A stretch of DNA of 64,000 nt from Streptomyces cavernicola (lineage in GTDB: Bacteria > Actinomycetota > Actinomycetes > Streptomycetales > Streptomycetaceae): contig NZ_JASCIQ010000023.1 of NCBI RefSeq assembly GCF_029968035.1, positions 62,001 through 126,000 on the forward strand, given 5' to 3'. This document shows positions 15,728 through 24,887 of the stretch, in pieces (the stretch's first letter is position 1; each line of letters opens with the position of its first letter). Both the position numbers and the translations under genes were made by a program. A model generated the notes under the pieces. The model searched no databases, had not been told where the DNA came from, and saw only the letters and a list, made by a program, of their open reading frames with translations.

Positions 15728-16100
15728 CACATCACCGCCCTTTCATGGAGGTGCGCAGGCAGAGGATCGGTAACGCTCCAAGATCTCGTCGGCCGTCACC
15801 CTATCCAGGCGAGGGCCGACGGGCGGGGCTTGCTGCCCGCCGCGGTGTCCCCGGGGCGGCGACGCGATCGGGGTGCCGCCTCGGAGGGTGCGGCGGCCGC
15901 CCTGGCGGCGTTCCGGGGCCGATTCCCGGCATTAACAGCCCGTAAAGACTGCCGGGTTCCGGCAATGCGGTGGGCATATGCGGCGCGTCAAGATGGCTGT
16001 GGGCGGAAACGGGGGAGAGTCCGGGTGCCGGGTTCCCGAAGCGGATCCCGGCACCCGGACACGCTCCCGATGCAACCGAGTGCATGGGGGAGGGGGCGGC
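15728..16100. other. 373-nt intergenic region between trkH and the NfeD-flotillin locus
   Basis: Divergent control region with no gene. It contains two small hairpins around 15925-15965 (CCCGGCA/TGCCGGG; TGCCGG/CCGGCA) and a strong hairpin at 16019-16060. A c-di-AMP (ydaO) riboswitch was looked for because of the Trk genes, and its conserved elements were not seen. Confidence 0.5.
16019..16060 (+). promoter_or_regulatory. strong hairpin in leader of the NfeD-flotillin locus
   Basis: Perfect 14-bp arms (GTCCGGGTGCCGGG at 16019-16032 and its complement at 16047-16060) with a 14-nt loop, 40 nt before the start of the NfeD-like gene. In the leader orientation it could be an attenuator, an RNA-stability element or a protein site; it could also end a leader transcript. 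Confidence 0.55.
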
Positions 16101-16736
16101 ATGGGGGAGCTTCTTGGTGCGGCTGTGGGTTTTCCTGGCGTCGTCTTCAGTTCCGCACTCCTGGTCGTCGTCGCCTTCTGGCTGCTGGTGCTGCTCGGCG
16201 GCTTCGACGCGGACGGCTTCGACGCGGATGTCGATCTGGGCGCTCTGGGGCTCGGCGGTGTGCCCGTCGCGGTCGTCGCGTCGCTGATGGTCGTGGTCGG
16301 CTGGCTCTCCGCCGTGACCGGGTCGGTGCTCGTCGGGCGGACCGGTCTGGGCGGCGCCGCCCAAGTCGCCGCCGACGGGGCGGTGTTCCCGGTGTCCCTC
16401 GCCGTCGCCTGGTGCGCGGCGCGTGGCCTCGTACGCCCGCTGGCCCAGCTGTTCCCCGATGAACCCGGGCCGTCCCGGCAGGACTTCATCGGCTCGTTCT
16501 GCACCATCCGCACGGGGCGGGTGGACGCGGACTTCGGGCAGGCCGAGGTCGCCGCGCGGGACGGGTCCACCGCGATCGTCCAGGTCCGGCAGTTCGGGAC
16601 CGACGCGCTGTCGGCCGGCAGCACCGGTCTGCTGTACGCGTACGACGACGACGGCGAGTTCTTCTGGGTGGCCGCCCATGGCGCCGAGCTCGGTTCCGCG
16701 CCGCCGGACGGAGCCTCGCGCCCCCGTCGCGCCTGA
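16101..16736 (+). CDS. NfeD/YqiJ-like membrane protein
   Basis: A 211-residue membrane protein with about three helices (residues 6-34, 50-75, 90-112) followed by a C-terminal beta domain (about 125-200; FIGSFCTIRTGRVDADFGQAEV), the arrangement of YqiJ/NfeD-type partners of flotillins, whose C-terminal domain is OB-fold. The start is set at ATG 16101, after a GGGGGAGGGGG purine run; earlier in-frame starts lie inside the hairpin leader. It precedes the flotillin gene by 85 nt, matching the usual yqiJ-yqiK order. Likely role: membrane microdomain organisation together with the flotillin. Confidence 0.8.
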   Translation: MGELLGAAVGFPGVVFSSALLVVVAFWLLVLLGGFDADGFDADVDLGALGLGGVPVAVVASLMVVVGWLSAVTGSVLVGRTGLGGAAQVAADGAVFPVSLAVAWCAARGLVRPLAQLFPDEPGPSRQDFIGSFCTIRTGRVDADFGQAEVAARDGSTAIVQVRQFGTDALSAGSTGLLYAYDDDGEFFWVAAHGAELGSAPPDGASRPRRA

Positions 16737-16821
16737 GGGACCGAGCCCCTCTCCCGCACGCACGCACGTCACTTCACGGCTGCACGCCGTCTCAACTCGC
16801 CACTGCTCTCTAGGACTTCAC

Positions 16822-18843
16822 ATGGATGCCATCACCTTGGGCATCGGCGTGTCCGTCGCCGTTGTCCTCCTCATCGTCGTCGCTCTGCTGCTCGTGGTCA
16901 CCCGGCTCTTCCGCAAGGTCGAGCAGGGCAAGGCGCTGATCGTCTCCAAGATGCGCAAGGTCGACGTGACCTTCACCGGGCAGGTCGTGCTGCCCGTCCT
17001 GCACAAGGCCGAGGTCATGGACATCTCGGTGAAGACCATCGACATCGTCCGCGCCGGCCGGGACGGGCTGATCTGCCGGGACAACATTCGTGCCGACATC
17101 CGCATCTCGTTCTTCGTACGGGTCAACAAGACCGTGGAGGACGTTATCCGGGTGGCGCAGGCCATCGGCACCGCCCGCGCCAGCGACCAGAACACGCTGC
17201 AGGAACTTTTCAACGCCAAGTTCTCCGAGGCGCTGAAGACGGTCGGCAAGCAGATGGACTTCGCCGACCTCTACACCAAGCGCGATGAACTCCGCGACCG
17301 CATCATCCAGTTGATCGGCACCGACCTGAACGGCTACAGCCTGGAGGACGCGGCGATCGACCACCTGGAGCAGACGCCGCTGAGCCAGCTCGACCCGTCC
17401 AACATCCTGGACGCCCAGGGCATCCGGAAGATCACCGAGCTGACGGCCGTCGAGCACGTACGCACCAACGAGTTCACCCGGCACGAGGAGAAGGGGATCA
17501 CCCGGCAGAACGTCGACGCCCGGGAGGCGATCCTGGAGCTGGAGCGCCGCCAGGCGGACGCCGAGATCAAGCAGAAGCGCGAGGTCGACACCGTACGGGC
17601 CCGGGAGGAGGCCGAGACCGCGCGAGTGGTGGAGGAGGAACGGCTGCGGGCGCAGAGCGCGTTCCTCGCCACCGAGGAGAAGCTCGGCGTGCAGCGCGAG
17701 AACCAGGCGCGTGAGGTCGCCGTCGCGCAGAAGAACCGCGAGCGGGTCATCGCCGTCGAGAGCGAACGCATCGAGAAGGACCGCCTCCTCGAAGTCATCG
17801 CCCGCGACCGCGAGACCCAACTGACCCGCATCGCCGCCGAGAAGGAGGTGGAGGCGGAGAAGCGGGAGATCGCCGACGTCATCCGGGAGCGCGTCGCCGT
17901 GGACCGTACGGTCGCCGAGCAGGAGGAGTCGATAAAGAAGCTGCGGGCCGTGGAGGAGGCGGAGCGGGAACGGCAGGCGATCGTCATCGCCGCGGAGGCC
18001 GAGGCGCAGGAGGGCCTGGTCAAGAGCATCAAGGCCGCGGAGGCCGCCGAGCAGGCGGCAACCCACCGTGCCGCGGAGGAACTCACCCTGGCCGAGGCCC
18101 GGTTGAAGGCCTCCGACCTGGACGCGCGGGCCAAGCTCCGCCTCGCAGAGGGCGTTCAGGCCGAGCGGGCCGCGGAGGGCCTCGCGGCCGTGCAGGTACG
18201 GGAGAAGGAGGCCGACGCGATCGAGAAGGCGGGCCGTGCCGAGGCGCAGGCCACCGAGGCGCGGATGCGCGCGGAGGCCGAGGGCGTCGAGGCGAAGCTG
18301 AAGGCGGAGGCCGCGGGCCTCACCGAGAAGGCGGCCGCCATGGCGGCTCTCGACGAGGCGTCCCGTACGCACGAGGAGTACCGGCTGCGCCTGGAGGCCG
18401 AGAAGGACATCCGCCTGGCCGGCATCGACGTGCAGCGGCAGGTCGCGGAGGCGCAGGCCACCGTGCTCGCCACCGGCCTGGAGAACGCCGACATCAACAT
18501 CGTCGGGGGCGAGTCCGTGTTCTTCGACCGGCTCGTGTCGTCGGTCGCGCTCGGCAAGGGCGTCGACGCCTTCGTCCAGAACTCCGACACCGCGCAGACC
18601 CTCGCGGGCCCCTGGCTGGACGGCACCGCGAGCTTCACGGACGACCTGGCGAAGGTGCTCGGCTCGGTCTCCACGGCCGACGTGCAGAACCTCACGGTGT
18701 CCGCGCTCCTGATGAAGCTCATGAAGGGCGGCCAGTCCGGTCCGGTGCGTGAACTGCTCGACAAGGCAGGGCAGTTGGGCATCGCCGACATGCCGATCGT
18801 CGAGCTGAACGGCGCCGCCCGCAAGAGCCCGGCCGCGGGCTGA
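16822..18843 (+). CDS. flotillin (YqiK-like SPFH protein)
   Basis: A 673-residue flotillin: an N-terminal membrane anchor (residues 6-27), an SPFH/band 7 domain (about 30-210; RKVEQGKALIVSKMRKVDVT, ... IRADIRISFFVRVNKTVEDV), then a very long Glu/Ala/Arg-rich coiled coil (about 225-560) and a short flotillin C-terminal part. Such proteins build cage-like oligomers marking membrane microdomains. ATG 16822 follows AGGACTTCAC. It lies between the NfeD-like gene and the giant AAA ATPase gene; a wobble-containing hairpin after it (18854-18889) may reduce read-through to the ATPase gene. Confidence 0.9.
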   Translation: MDAITLGIGVSVAVVLLIVVALLLVVTRLFRKVEQGKALIVSKMRKVDVTFTGQVVLPVLHKAEVMDISVKTIDIVRAGRDGLICRDNIRADIRISFFVRVNKTVEDVIRVAQAIGTARASDQNTLQELFNAKFSEALKTVGKQMDFADLYTKRDELRDRIIQLIGTDLNGYSLEDAAIDHLEQTPLSQLDPSNILDAQGIRKITELTAVEHVRTNEFTRHEEKGITRQNVDAREAILELERRQADAEIKQKREVDTVRAREEAETARVVEEERLRAQSAFLATEEKLGVQRENQAREVAVAQKNRERVIAVESERIEKDRLLEVIARDRETQLTRIAAEKEVEAEKREIADVIRERVAVDRTVAEQEESIKKLRAVEEAERERQAIVIAAEAEAQEGLVKSIKAAEAAEQAATHRAAEELTLAEARLKASDLDARAKLRLAEGVQAERAAEGLAAVQVREKEADAIEKAGRAEAQATEARMRAEAEGVEAKLKAEAAGLTEKAAAMAALDEASRTHEEYRLRLEAEKDIRLAGIDVQRQVAEAQATVLATGLENADINIVGGESVFFDRLVSSVALGKGVDAFVQNSDTAQTLAGPWLDGTASFTDDLAKVLGSVSTADVQNLTVSALLMKLMKGGQSGPVRELLDKAGQLGIADMPIVELNGAARKSPAAG

Positions 18844-18853
18844 TCCAGACCGG

Positions 18854-18889
18854 CCGGGGCCGCTGCACGGGGGGAGGCAGCGGTCCCGG
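18854..18889 (+). terminator. hairpin between flotillin and AAA ATPase genes
   Basis: A 13-bp stem (18854-18866 with 18877-18889, one G-T wobble) and 10-nt loop, 11 nt after the flotillin stop. It may end the transcript or act as an attenuator that sets a lower level of the ATPase relative to flotillin. Confidence 0.5.
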
Positions 18890-18979
18890 CCCTTCACACC
18901 TCCGCCGCACCCCATCAGCACGGGCCACCCCGCAAGCACGGGGCACCTCACGGCACGACACGGAAGGACACCGGACACC

Positions 18980-21900
18980 ATGGAGACCAGGAACGGAAGC
19001 GAGGCCGAGCCCGAGGCCGGGACTGCAGCCGAGGCGACCGGCATGGACTCCGGAACGTACGAGCTGCTGCGTGCTCGACTGACCGAGCAGGCACGCCGGT
19101 TGGCCGACCGCGCCACCGCCCTCAACGAACAGCGCGCCGCGGCCTTCGGCTCCACCGAACTGGCCCTCGCCGACACCAGGAGCCTGCACACGGAGCAGCC
19201 GTGCACCTTGCGTGACGTCGTCGCGCTCGGCGACATCCTGCTCCTCGGCAGCCACAGCGGCGCTCCCGGTACGGAGTCGCAGCCCTCGGGCGCGGACGTC
19301 TTCGCGCTCGTCGACCGGGACCTGGACCGGCAGCCCGACGACACGGTCCGGGGGCTCCTCGACGACCCGGCGTTCATCCGCGAGTTCGACGCCCTGTTCC
19401 GCTACTACCGCCAGGCCCGCCTGCTCCGCCTGCGGCACGTCGACGGCAAGCTGCTCGCCGTCTTCCAGACCGGTGAACGGGCCGAGGACATACGGGTGTT
19501 GCGCTGGGCGCTCACCGCCGACGGCCGCGCCGAGTTCCTGGACGCGCGCGGCGACAAGGACCACACCGCGCCCCCGGCCCACGACGTCACGTGGACGGCC
19601 GCGACCCGCGAAAACCACCGGCCGGGCCGCCACCCGCACGTCTCCGTCGGCGGCGAGGTGTTCGTGTCGACGGTCGGCGGGCAGCTCGCCGTCAAGGTCG
19701 AGGACGACACCGAGACCGGGCGCGGCATCCACGCCGAACCGGTGCAGGAACCCCTGCAGTCCCTCGCGGACGCCGACGTGGAGCACGCGCGCGTGGGCCC
19801 GCTCATCCTCCTGCGCGTCCGCCCCTACAAGGAGACCGCCTGGCGGCACCTGGTCCTCCACACCCTGACCCGGACCGTGGTGCGCCTGGACGGGATCGGG
19901 CAGGCGTGCCGCCGGCTGCCCGAGGAGCAGGGGATCGTCTTCCCCGGCGGCTACTGCCTGGCCGACGGCACGCACAAGACCTTCGACGGCATCGACACCG
20001 ACGGCCTGGAGTTCGAGCGCACGGTGCGCTCGCCCAACGGCGAGGACGTCCTCTACGCCTTCCGCGCCCGCGAGGACGGCCGCAGCCTGCTCCTCCCGTA
20101 CAACCTGATCCGCAAGGAGGTCGCCAACCCGCTGGTCTGCCACGGGTACGCGCTGCTCGACGACGGCACCCTGAGCGTGCTGCGCGCCGGTTCCGCCGAG
20201 CCCGCGCGGGTGCATCCCGTGCAGATCTGGCGGTCCCCGTTCGCCGCCGACACGCACGCCGCAACCCAGTCGGCGGGTGACGGTCCGCTGGCCCGCATCG
20301 GCAACGCCGACCTCGTACGCGGCATCTCCGACTGCCTGTCCGTCGCCCGCGCCGTCACCGAGACCGAGCCCACCACGGGCGTGTACGAGGCGCTGCTCGC
20401 TTCGTGCGTGCGTACCGCCGACGCCCACCACTGGCTCGGCGAGCCCGAAGTCGGCGACCTGCGCGGGCCGTTGGAGGAGTTGCGCGCGACCGCCGAGCAG
20501 GTCCTGGCCGAGTTCGCGACCGTCCAGACCCTCACCCGGCAGGCCGCGGACGCCCTGGAGGAGGCGGCCGTACGCAGCACCGCGCTCGTCCGGCGGATCC
20601 GTGGCGAGAGCCCGCAGGACGCCGCCGAATGGGTCGACCGGCTCACCGAACTCCGGTCCGCCCAGGGCCAGTTGCTCACCCTCAAGGACCTGCGGTACGC
20701 GGACACCGACCGCATCGACGCACTCGCCGCCGACCTCGCGGACGACCTCGCCTCCGCCGGGCGGCGCGCCGTCGCCTTCCTGCAGCGGCCCGACGCGTTC
20801 GCCGCCCACCACGCCGACATCGGGCGACTGGCCGCCGACGCGGAGGCGCTCACCACCGTCGCCGAGGCCGACGCGCTCGCCGACCAACTTCGGCAGCGCA
20901 CCGAACGGCTGCAGGCCGTCACCGAGGTCGTCGCGGGGCTCGACGTCGGCGACGCGACCGTGCGTACCGCCGTCCTGGAGCGGATCGCCGAGGTCCTCGC
21001 GGACGCCAACCGGGCCCGCGCCGGACTGGACGCACGACGGCGTGAACTCACCGTGCACGAAGACCGGGCCGAGTTCGCGGCCGAACTCGCCCTGCTCGGC
21101 CAGGCCGTCACGGGCGCACTCGCCGCCGCGACCACCCCGGAGAGCTGCGACGACCAGCTGGCCCGGCTCCTGCTTCAACTGGAGAACCTGGAGGCCAGGT
21201 TCGCGGACTCGGACGCGTTCCTCGCCGAGATCGACACCCGGCGCACCGAGGTGTACGAGGCGCTCGCCGCCCGCAAGCAGACCCTCGCCGACACTCGCGC
21301 CCGGCACGCCGAACGCCTGGCGACCTCCGCGGGCCGCGTCCTCGACACCATCGCCCGGCGCCTCGCCGGCCTCGGCTCCGCCGACGACATCAACACGTAC
21401 TTCGCCTCCGACCCGATGCTCGGCAAGGTCCGCCGCACCGTCGCCGAACTCCGCGAACTCGGCGACCAGGTGAGGGCCGACGAGCTGGAGGCACGCGTCG
21501 CCGCCGCGCGTCAGGAGGCCGCGCGGTCCCTGCGCGACCGCACCGAGCTGTACGCGGACGGCGGCGACACCCTCCGGCTCGGCCGCCACCGCTTCGCCGT
21601 CAACACCCAGCCCCTCGACCTCACCGTCGTCCCGCACGGCGACGGCATGGCCTTCGCCCTGACCGGCACCGACTACCGCGCGCCCCTCACCGACCCGGCC
21701 TTCGCCGAACTGCGCCCCTACTGGAACCAGACCCTGCCGTCCGAGAACGCGGAGGTCTACCGGGCCGAACACCTCGCCGCCCGCCTCCTGGACGAGCACG
21801 GCGCGGAGCCCCTGCTCGCCGTGGACGACCTGCCCGCCTTCGTGCGGGCGGCCACCGAGACCGCGTACGACGAGGGGTACGAGCGGGGTGTCCACGACCA

Positions 21901-23989
21901 CGACGCGACGCAGATCCTGCGCGCGCTCCTGCGGCTGCACGGCGACGCGGGACTGCTGCGGCACACGCCGCGCGCCCGCGCCACCGCCCAGTTCCACTGG
22001 GCGCACGCCACCACGCCGGACGAGCGCGCCCTGCTCACCCGCCGCGCCGTGTCCCTGGCCCGCGCCCGCGACACGTTCGGCCTCGCGCCCGCCATCGACG
22101 CCTTCCGCGCCGAACTCGCGGACAGAATCGGTGACTGGGACGCCGCCGCGTACCTCTTCGACGAGCTCACCACCGGCCCCGACGGCTTCGTCACCGCCAC
22201 GGCCACCCGCACCCTCCTCGACAAGTTCCGCCACGCGACGGACAGTGCGGCGTACGAGGACGACCTGGCCGCCGTCACCGACCCGCACGCCCGCCGCCAG
22301 CTCGTCGAGGCCTGGCTCGGCTCCTACCTGACGGCCACGGGGGAGAGCGGCGACCTGGACGAGGCGGTCGCCGTCGAACTCTGCCGCGACCTGCCGCGCT
22401 ACGACAGCGCCGCACCGCTGACCGCCACGGTCGACGGCCTCCTCGGCACACACCCGCACATCGAGGGCCGCGCCCTCACCGTCCGCATCGACGAACTCCT
22501 CGACCGCACACGGCAGTTCCGCACGAGGAGCGTCCCGCGCTTCCGCGCCTACCAGACCCTGCGCACGGAACTCGCCGCCGCCGAACGCGCCCGGCTGCGC
22601 CTCGACGAGTACCGCCCCAAGGTCATGTCCGCCTTCGTCCGTAACCGCCTCATCGACGAGGTCTACCTGCCCCTCATCGGCGACAACCTGAACAAGCAAC
22701 TCGGCACCGCGGGCGGCCTGTTGCTCCTCGTCTCCCCGCCCGGCTACGGCAAAACGACGCTCATGGAGTACGTCGCCGACCGGCTCGGCATGATCCTGGT
22801 GAAGGTCAACGGCCCCGCCCTCGGCCACGACGCCACCTCCCTCGACCCGGCCGAGGCACCCAACGCCACCGCCCGCCAGGAGATCGAGAGGATCAACTTC
22901 GCCCTGGAAGCAGGCAATAACGTCCTCCTCTACCTGGACGACATCCAGCACACCTCACCCGAACTCCTGCAGAAGTTCATCTCGTTGTGCGACGCCCAAC
23001 GCCGCATGGAGGGCGTGTGGAACGGCGCCTCACGCACGTACGACCTGCGCGGCAAACGCTTCGCCGTCTGCATGGCCGGCAACCCCTACACCGAGTCCGG
23101 CGCCCGCTTCCGCATCCCCGACATGCTCGCCAACCGCGCCGACGTGTGGAACCTCGGCGAGGTCCTCACCGGCAAGGAGGACGCGTTCGCCGTCAGCTTC
23201 GTCGAGAACGCCCTGACCGCCAACCCGGTCCTCGCCCCGCTCGCCGGCCGCGACCGCGCCGACCTCGACCTGCTGCTCCGTCTCGCCGAGGGCGACCCGG
23301 GCGCGCGCCGCGACCGGCTGGCCCACCCGTACGCGCCCGCCGAGCTGGACCGCATCATCGCCGTACTCCGCCACCTGCTCGCCGCACGGGCGACGGTCCT
23401 CGCGGTCAACGCCGCCTACATCGCCTCCGCCGCACAGTCCGACGAGGCCCGCACCGAACCGCCGTTCAGGCTCCAGGGCTCGTACCGCGACATGAACAAG
23501 ATCGCGGCCCGCATCGACCCGGCGATGAACGACGCCGAGCTCGCCGCGGCCGTCGACGACCACTACGCGGCCGAGGCCCAGACCCTCACCACCGACGCCG
23601 AGGCCAACCTGCTCAAACTCGCCGAACTCCGCTCCACCCTCACCCCGCAGGGCGCGGCACGCTGGGCCGAGATCAAGGCCGCCCACGTACGAGCGGCACG
23701 CCTCGGCGGCCAGGGCGACGACCCGGTGTTCCACGCGGTGGCCGCCCTGGACCTGGTCGCCGACCGGCTGGCCGCGGTCGAGTCGGCCATCAGCCGCGCC
23801 GCCGATCCCTGCAACGCCCTGGCCAACCCGCCCCCACGGCACGCGAAGGGGACACGGTCGCCTCGCCGGGTCCAGTTGCCGCTGGTGGGCCCGGGTGAGT
23901 CCATGGAGGGGGCGCATGATCGGGACGAGGGAACGGGCAGCGATGGGCATCGACGTGACCGTGGAGCGGACGATCCCGCTGCCCCCTGA
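18980..23989 (+). CDS. giant AAA+ ATPase (DUF3686-type, flotillin-associated)
   Basis: A 1669-residue protein of the type often named DNA repair ATPase. The N-terminal 1100 residues contain a beta-rich domain (about 60-450, DUF3686-like) and long helical regions; a C-terminal AAA+ module carries Walker A PPGYGKTTLMEY (about 1253), Walker B LLYLDDIQH (about 1315) and the sensor-1 Asn in MAGNPYTES (about 1367), so ATP hydrolysis is expected. It follows NfeD-like and flotillin genes. The repair role is only a database label; a remodelling ATPase of the flotillin assembly is equally possible. The last 50 residues are Arg/Gly/Pro-rich, unlike the rest, and overlap the next gene, so the natural C-terminus may be shorter. 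Confidence 0.82.
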   Translation: METRNGSEAEPEAGTAAEATGMDSGTYELLRARLTEQARRLADRATALNEQRAAAFGSTELALADTRSLHTEQPCTLRDVVALGDILLLGSHSGAPGTESQPSGADVFALVDRDLDRQPDDTVRGLLDDPAFIREFDALFRYYRQARLLRLRHVDGKLLAVFQTGERAEDIRVLRWALTADGRAEFLDARGDKDHTAPPAHDVTWTAATRENHRPGRHPHVSVGGEVFVSTVGGQLAVKVEDDTETGRGIHAEPVQEPLQSLADADVEHARVGPLILLRVRPYKETAWRHLVLHTLTRTVVRLDGIGQACRRLPEEQGIVFPGGYCLADGTHKTFDGIDTDGLEFERTVRSPNGEDVLYAFRAREDGRSLLLPYNLIRKEVANPLVCHGYALLDDGTLSVLRAGSAEPARVHPVQIWRSPFAADTHAATQSAGDGPLARIGNADLVRGISDCLSVARAVTETEPTTGVYEALLASCVRTADAHHWLGEPEVGDLRGPLEELRATAEQVLAEFATVQTLTRQAADALEEAAVRSTALVRRIRGESPQDAAEWVDRLTELRSAQGQLLTLKDLRYADTDRIDALAADLADDLASAGRRAVAFLQRPDAFAAHHADIGRLAADAEALTTVAEADALADQLRQRTERLQAVTEVVAGLDVGDATVRTAVLERIAEVLADANRARAGLDARRRELTVHEDRAEFAAELALLGQAVTGALAAATTPESCDDQLARLLLQLENLEARFADSDAFLAEIDTRRTEVYEALAARKQTLADTRARHAERLATSAGRVLDTIARRLAGLGSADDINTYFASDPMLGKVRRTVAELRELGDQVRADELEARVAAARQEAARSLRDRTELYADGGDTLRLGRHRFAVNTQPLDLTVVPHGDGMAFALTGTDYRAPLTDPAFAELRPYWNQTLPSENAEVYRAEHLAARLLDEHGAEPLLAVDDLPAFVRAATETAYDEGYERGVHDHDATQILRALLRLHGDAGLLRHTPRARATAQFHWAHATTPDERALLTRRAVSLARARDTFGLAPAIDAFRAELADRIGDWDAAAYLFDELTTGPDGFVTATATRTLLDKFRHATDSAAYEDDLAAVTDPHARRQLVEAWLGSYLTATGESGDLDEAVAVELCRDLPRYDSAAPLTATVDGLLGTHPHIEGRALTVRIDELLDRTRQFRTRSVPRFRAYQTLRTELAAAERARLRLDEYRPKVMSAFVRNRLIDEVYLPLIGDNLNKQLGTAGGLLLLVSPPGYGKTTLMEYVADRLGMILVKVNGPALGHDATSLDPAEAPNATARQEIERINFALEAGNNVLLYLDDIQHTSPELLQKFISLCDAQRRMEGVWNGASRTYDLRGKRFAVCMAGNPYTESGARFRIPDMLANRADVWNLGEVLTGKEDAFAVSFVENALTANPVLAPLAGRDRADLDLLLRLAEGDPGARRDRLAHPYAPAELDRIIAVLRHLLAARATVLAVNAAYIASAAQSDEARTEPPFRLQGSYRDMNKIAARIDPAMNDAELAAAVDDHYAAEAQTLTTDAEANLLKLAELRSTLTPQGAARWAEIKAAHVRAARLGGQGDDPVFHAVAALDLVADRLAAVESAISRAADPCNALANPPPRHAKGTRSPRRVQLPLVGPGESMEGAHDRDEGTGSDGHRRDRGADDPAAP

Positions 23990-24398
23990 ACAGGTGGCCG
24001 CCTACGCGATGGACTGGTGCCACGACGCGGAGTGGACGCAGGGCATCCGTACGGCGGAGCTGACGCGCGAGGCCGACGGGGGCGGCTTCGGAGTCGGTGC
24101 CGAGGTGACCCGGACCGCGTACTTCCTGGGCAAGCGAATCGACTACGTGCTGCGCGTCGCCGCCCACGATCCGCCGCGGCTCCTCGACATGGTGTCGGTC
24201 GCGGGCCCGATGCCCATGCACGTCACGTACACCTTCGAGGCGGCCCCCGGCGGCGGCACGCTCGCCCGGATCCGGGTACGGGGCGACGCGTCCGGCCTGT
24301 ACGGTCTCGCCGCGCCGCTCATGGGACGCAAGGTGCGTTCCTCGCTGGTCAAGGACCTGCGGGATCTGGAACAGCGGCTGAGCGCGCCGCCGGACTGA
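23943..24398 (+). CDS. SRPBCC-fold protein
   Basis: A 151-residue START/SRPBCC-like protein (polyketide cyclase/dehydrase type): MGIDVTVERTIPLPPEQVAA at the N-terminus, the central strand LRVAAHDPPRLLDMVSVAGP, and a C-terminal helix MGRKVRSSLVKDLRDLEQRL are typical of the helix-grip fold with a hydrophobic ligand cavity. Ligand unknown. The ATG at 23943 is preferred (GGGCAG nearby); starts at 23916 and 23895 are possible. It overlaps the end of the ATPase frame by 47 nt, which may mean coupling, or a shortened ATPase. Confidence 0.7.
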   Translation: MGIDVTVERTIPLPPEQVAAYAMDWCHDAEWTQGIRTAELTREADGGGFGVGAEVTRTAYFLGKRIDYVLRVAAHDPPRLLDMVSVAGPMPMHVTYTFEAAPGGGTLARIRVRGDASGLYGLAAPLMGRKVRSSLVKDLRDLEQRLSAPPD

Positions 24399-24887
24399 GG
24401 CCCTCTACGGGCGGCCATGTTTTGTGCGGCGTCGTCGTTGCAGGACGACGTATGCGAGGCCGGCAGTCGCGCCGGCCGTGAGGACGATGCCCACGCCGGT
24501 GTCGATATCGCTCGGGCCCGCTGCTGTGCTGCCCACTCCGCCCCGGGCGCCACGGCTGGGCATCACCGTCGGGCTGAGCGGCGCGGGTGAGGCGGCGGGC
24601 GTCACGGGTGGGCGTCGCGGTCGGGCCGACGGGCTCGGGCGATGCGGCGGCGCCACCTCTCGAACCGAGGAAGGCCGCCTCTCGCGCGCGCCAGAAGGTG
24701 GGCCGAACGGGTGTCGGCAGCGTCTGCCCGGAACGGCCCGGTACAGCCCCGAACGGCCCCGAACGGCAGCGCTTCCCCGGTGCCGGCGGGACGGTCGTCA
24801 AGGGGCGGGGGTGGGCCTTCGGGAGTGATGCTGGGAGCACTCGTGGCGGAGCCGAGTTCGGGGCTCCGCCGAACCGGGAGGCGCTTC
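24399..24887. other. 489-nt region with anchor relic only
   Basis: Between the SRPBCC and GerW genes. Apart from the minus-strand C-terminal anchor relic (24405-24656), only low-complexity Pro/Arg frames occur. A near-repeat of CGAACGGCCCCGAACGG occurs around 24730-24770. Confidence 0.45.
24405..24656 (-). pseudogene. C-terminal wall/membrane anchor remnant
   Basis: The end of this frame reads GVGIVLTAGATAGLAYVVL then QRRRRTKHGRP: a single helix plus basic tail, preceded by a Pro/Ser-rich linker. This is the usual C-terminus of secreted, surface-anchored Streptomyces proteins, but no N-terminal domain or signal peptide is found in any upstream frame. Probably the tail of a deleted gene; a tiny membrane protein is the alternative. 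Confidence 0.4.

Noticed and set aside
15728..16100. c-di-AMP (ydaO) riboswitch for the Trk genes
   Set aside because: The conserved ydaO core elements were not found, and the hairpin at 16019-16060 faces the NfeD-like gene rather than trkH.
18719..22951. A 1410-codon minus-strand open frame opposite the AAA ATPase
   Set aside because: Long antisense frames are common at this GC content; composition is Gly/Val/Arg-biased and no domain is seen, while the plus strand encodes a coherent ATPase.
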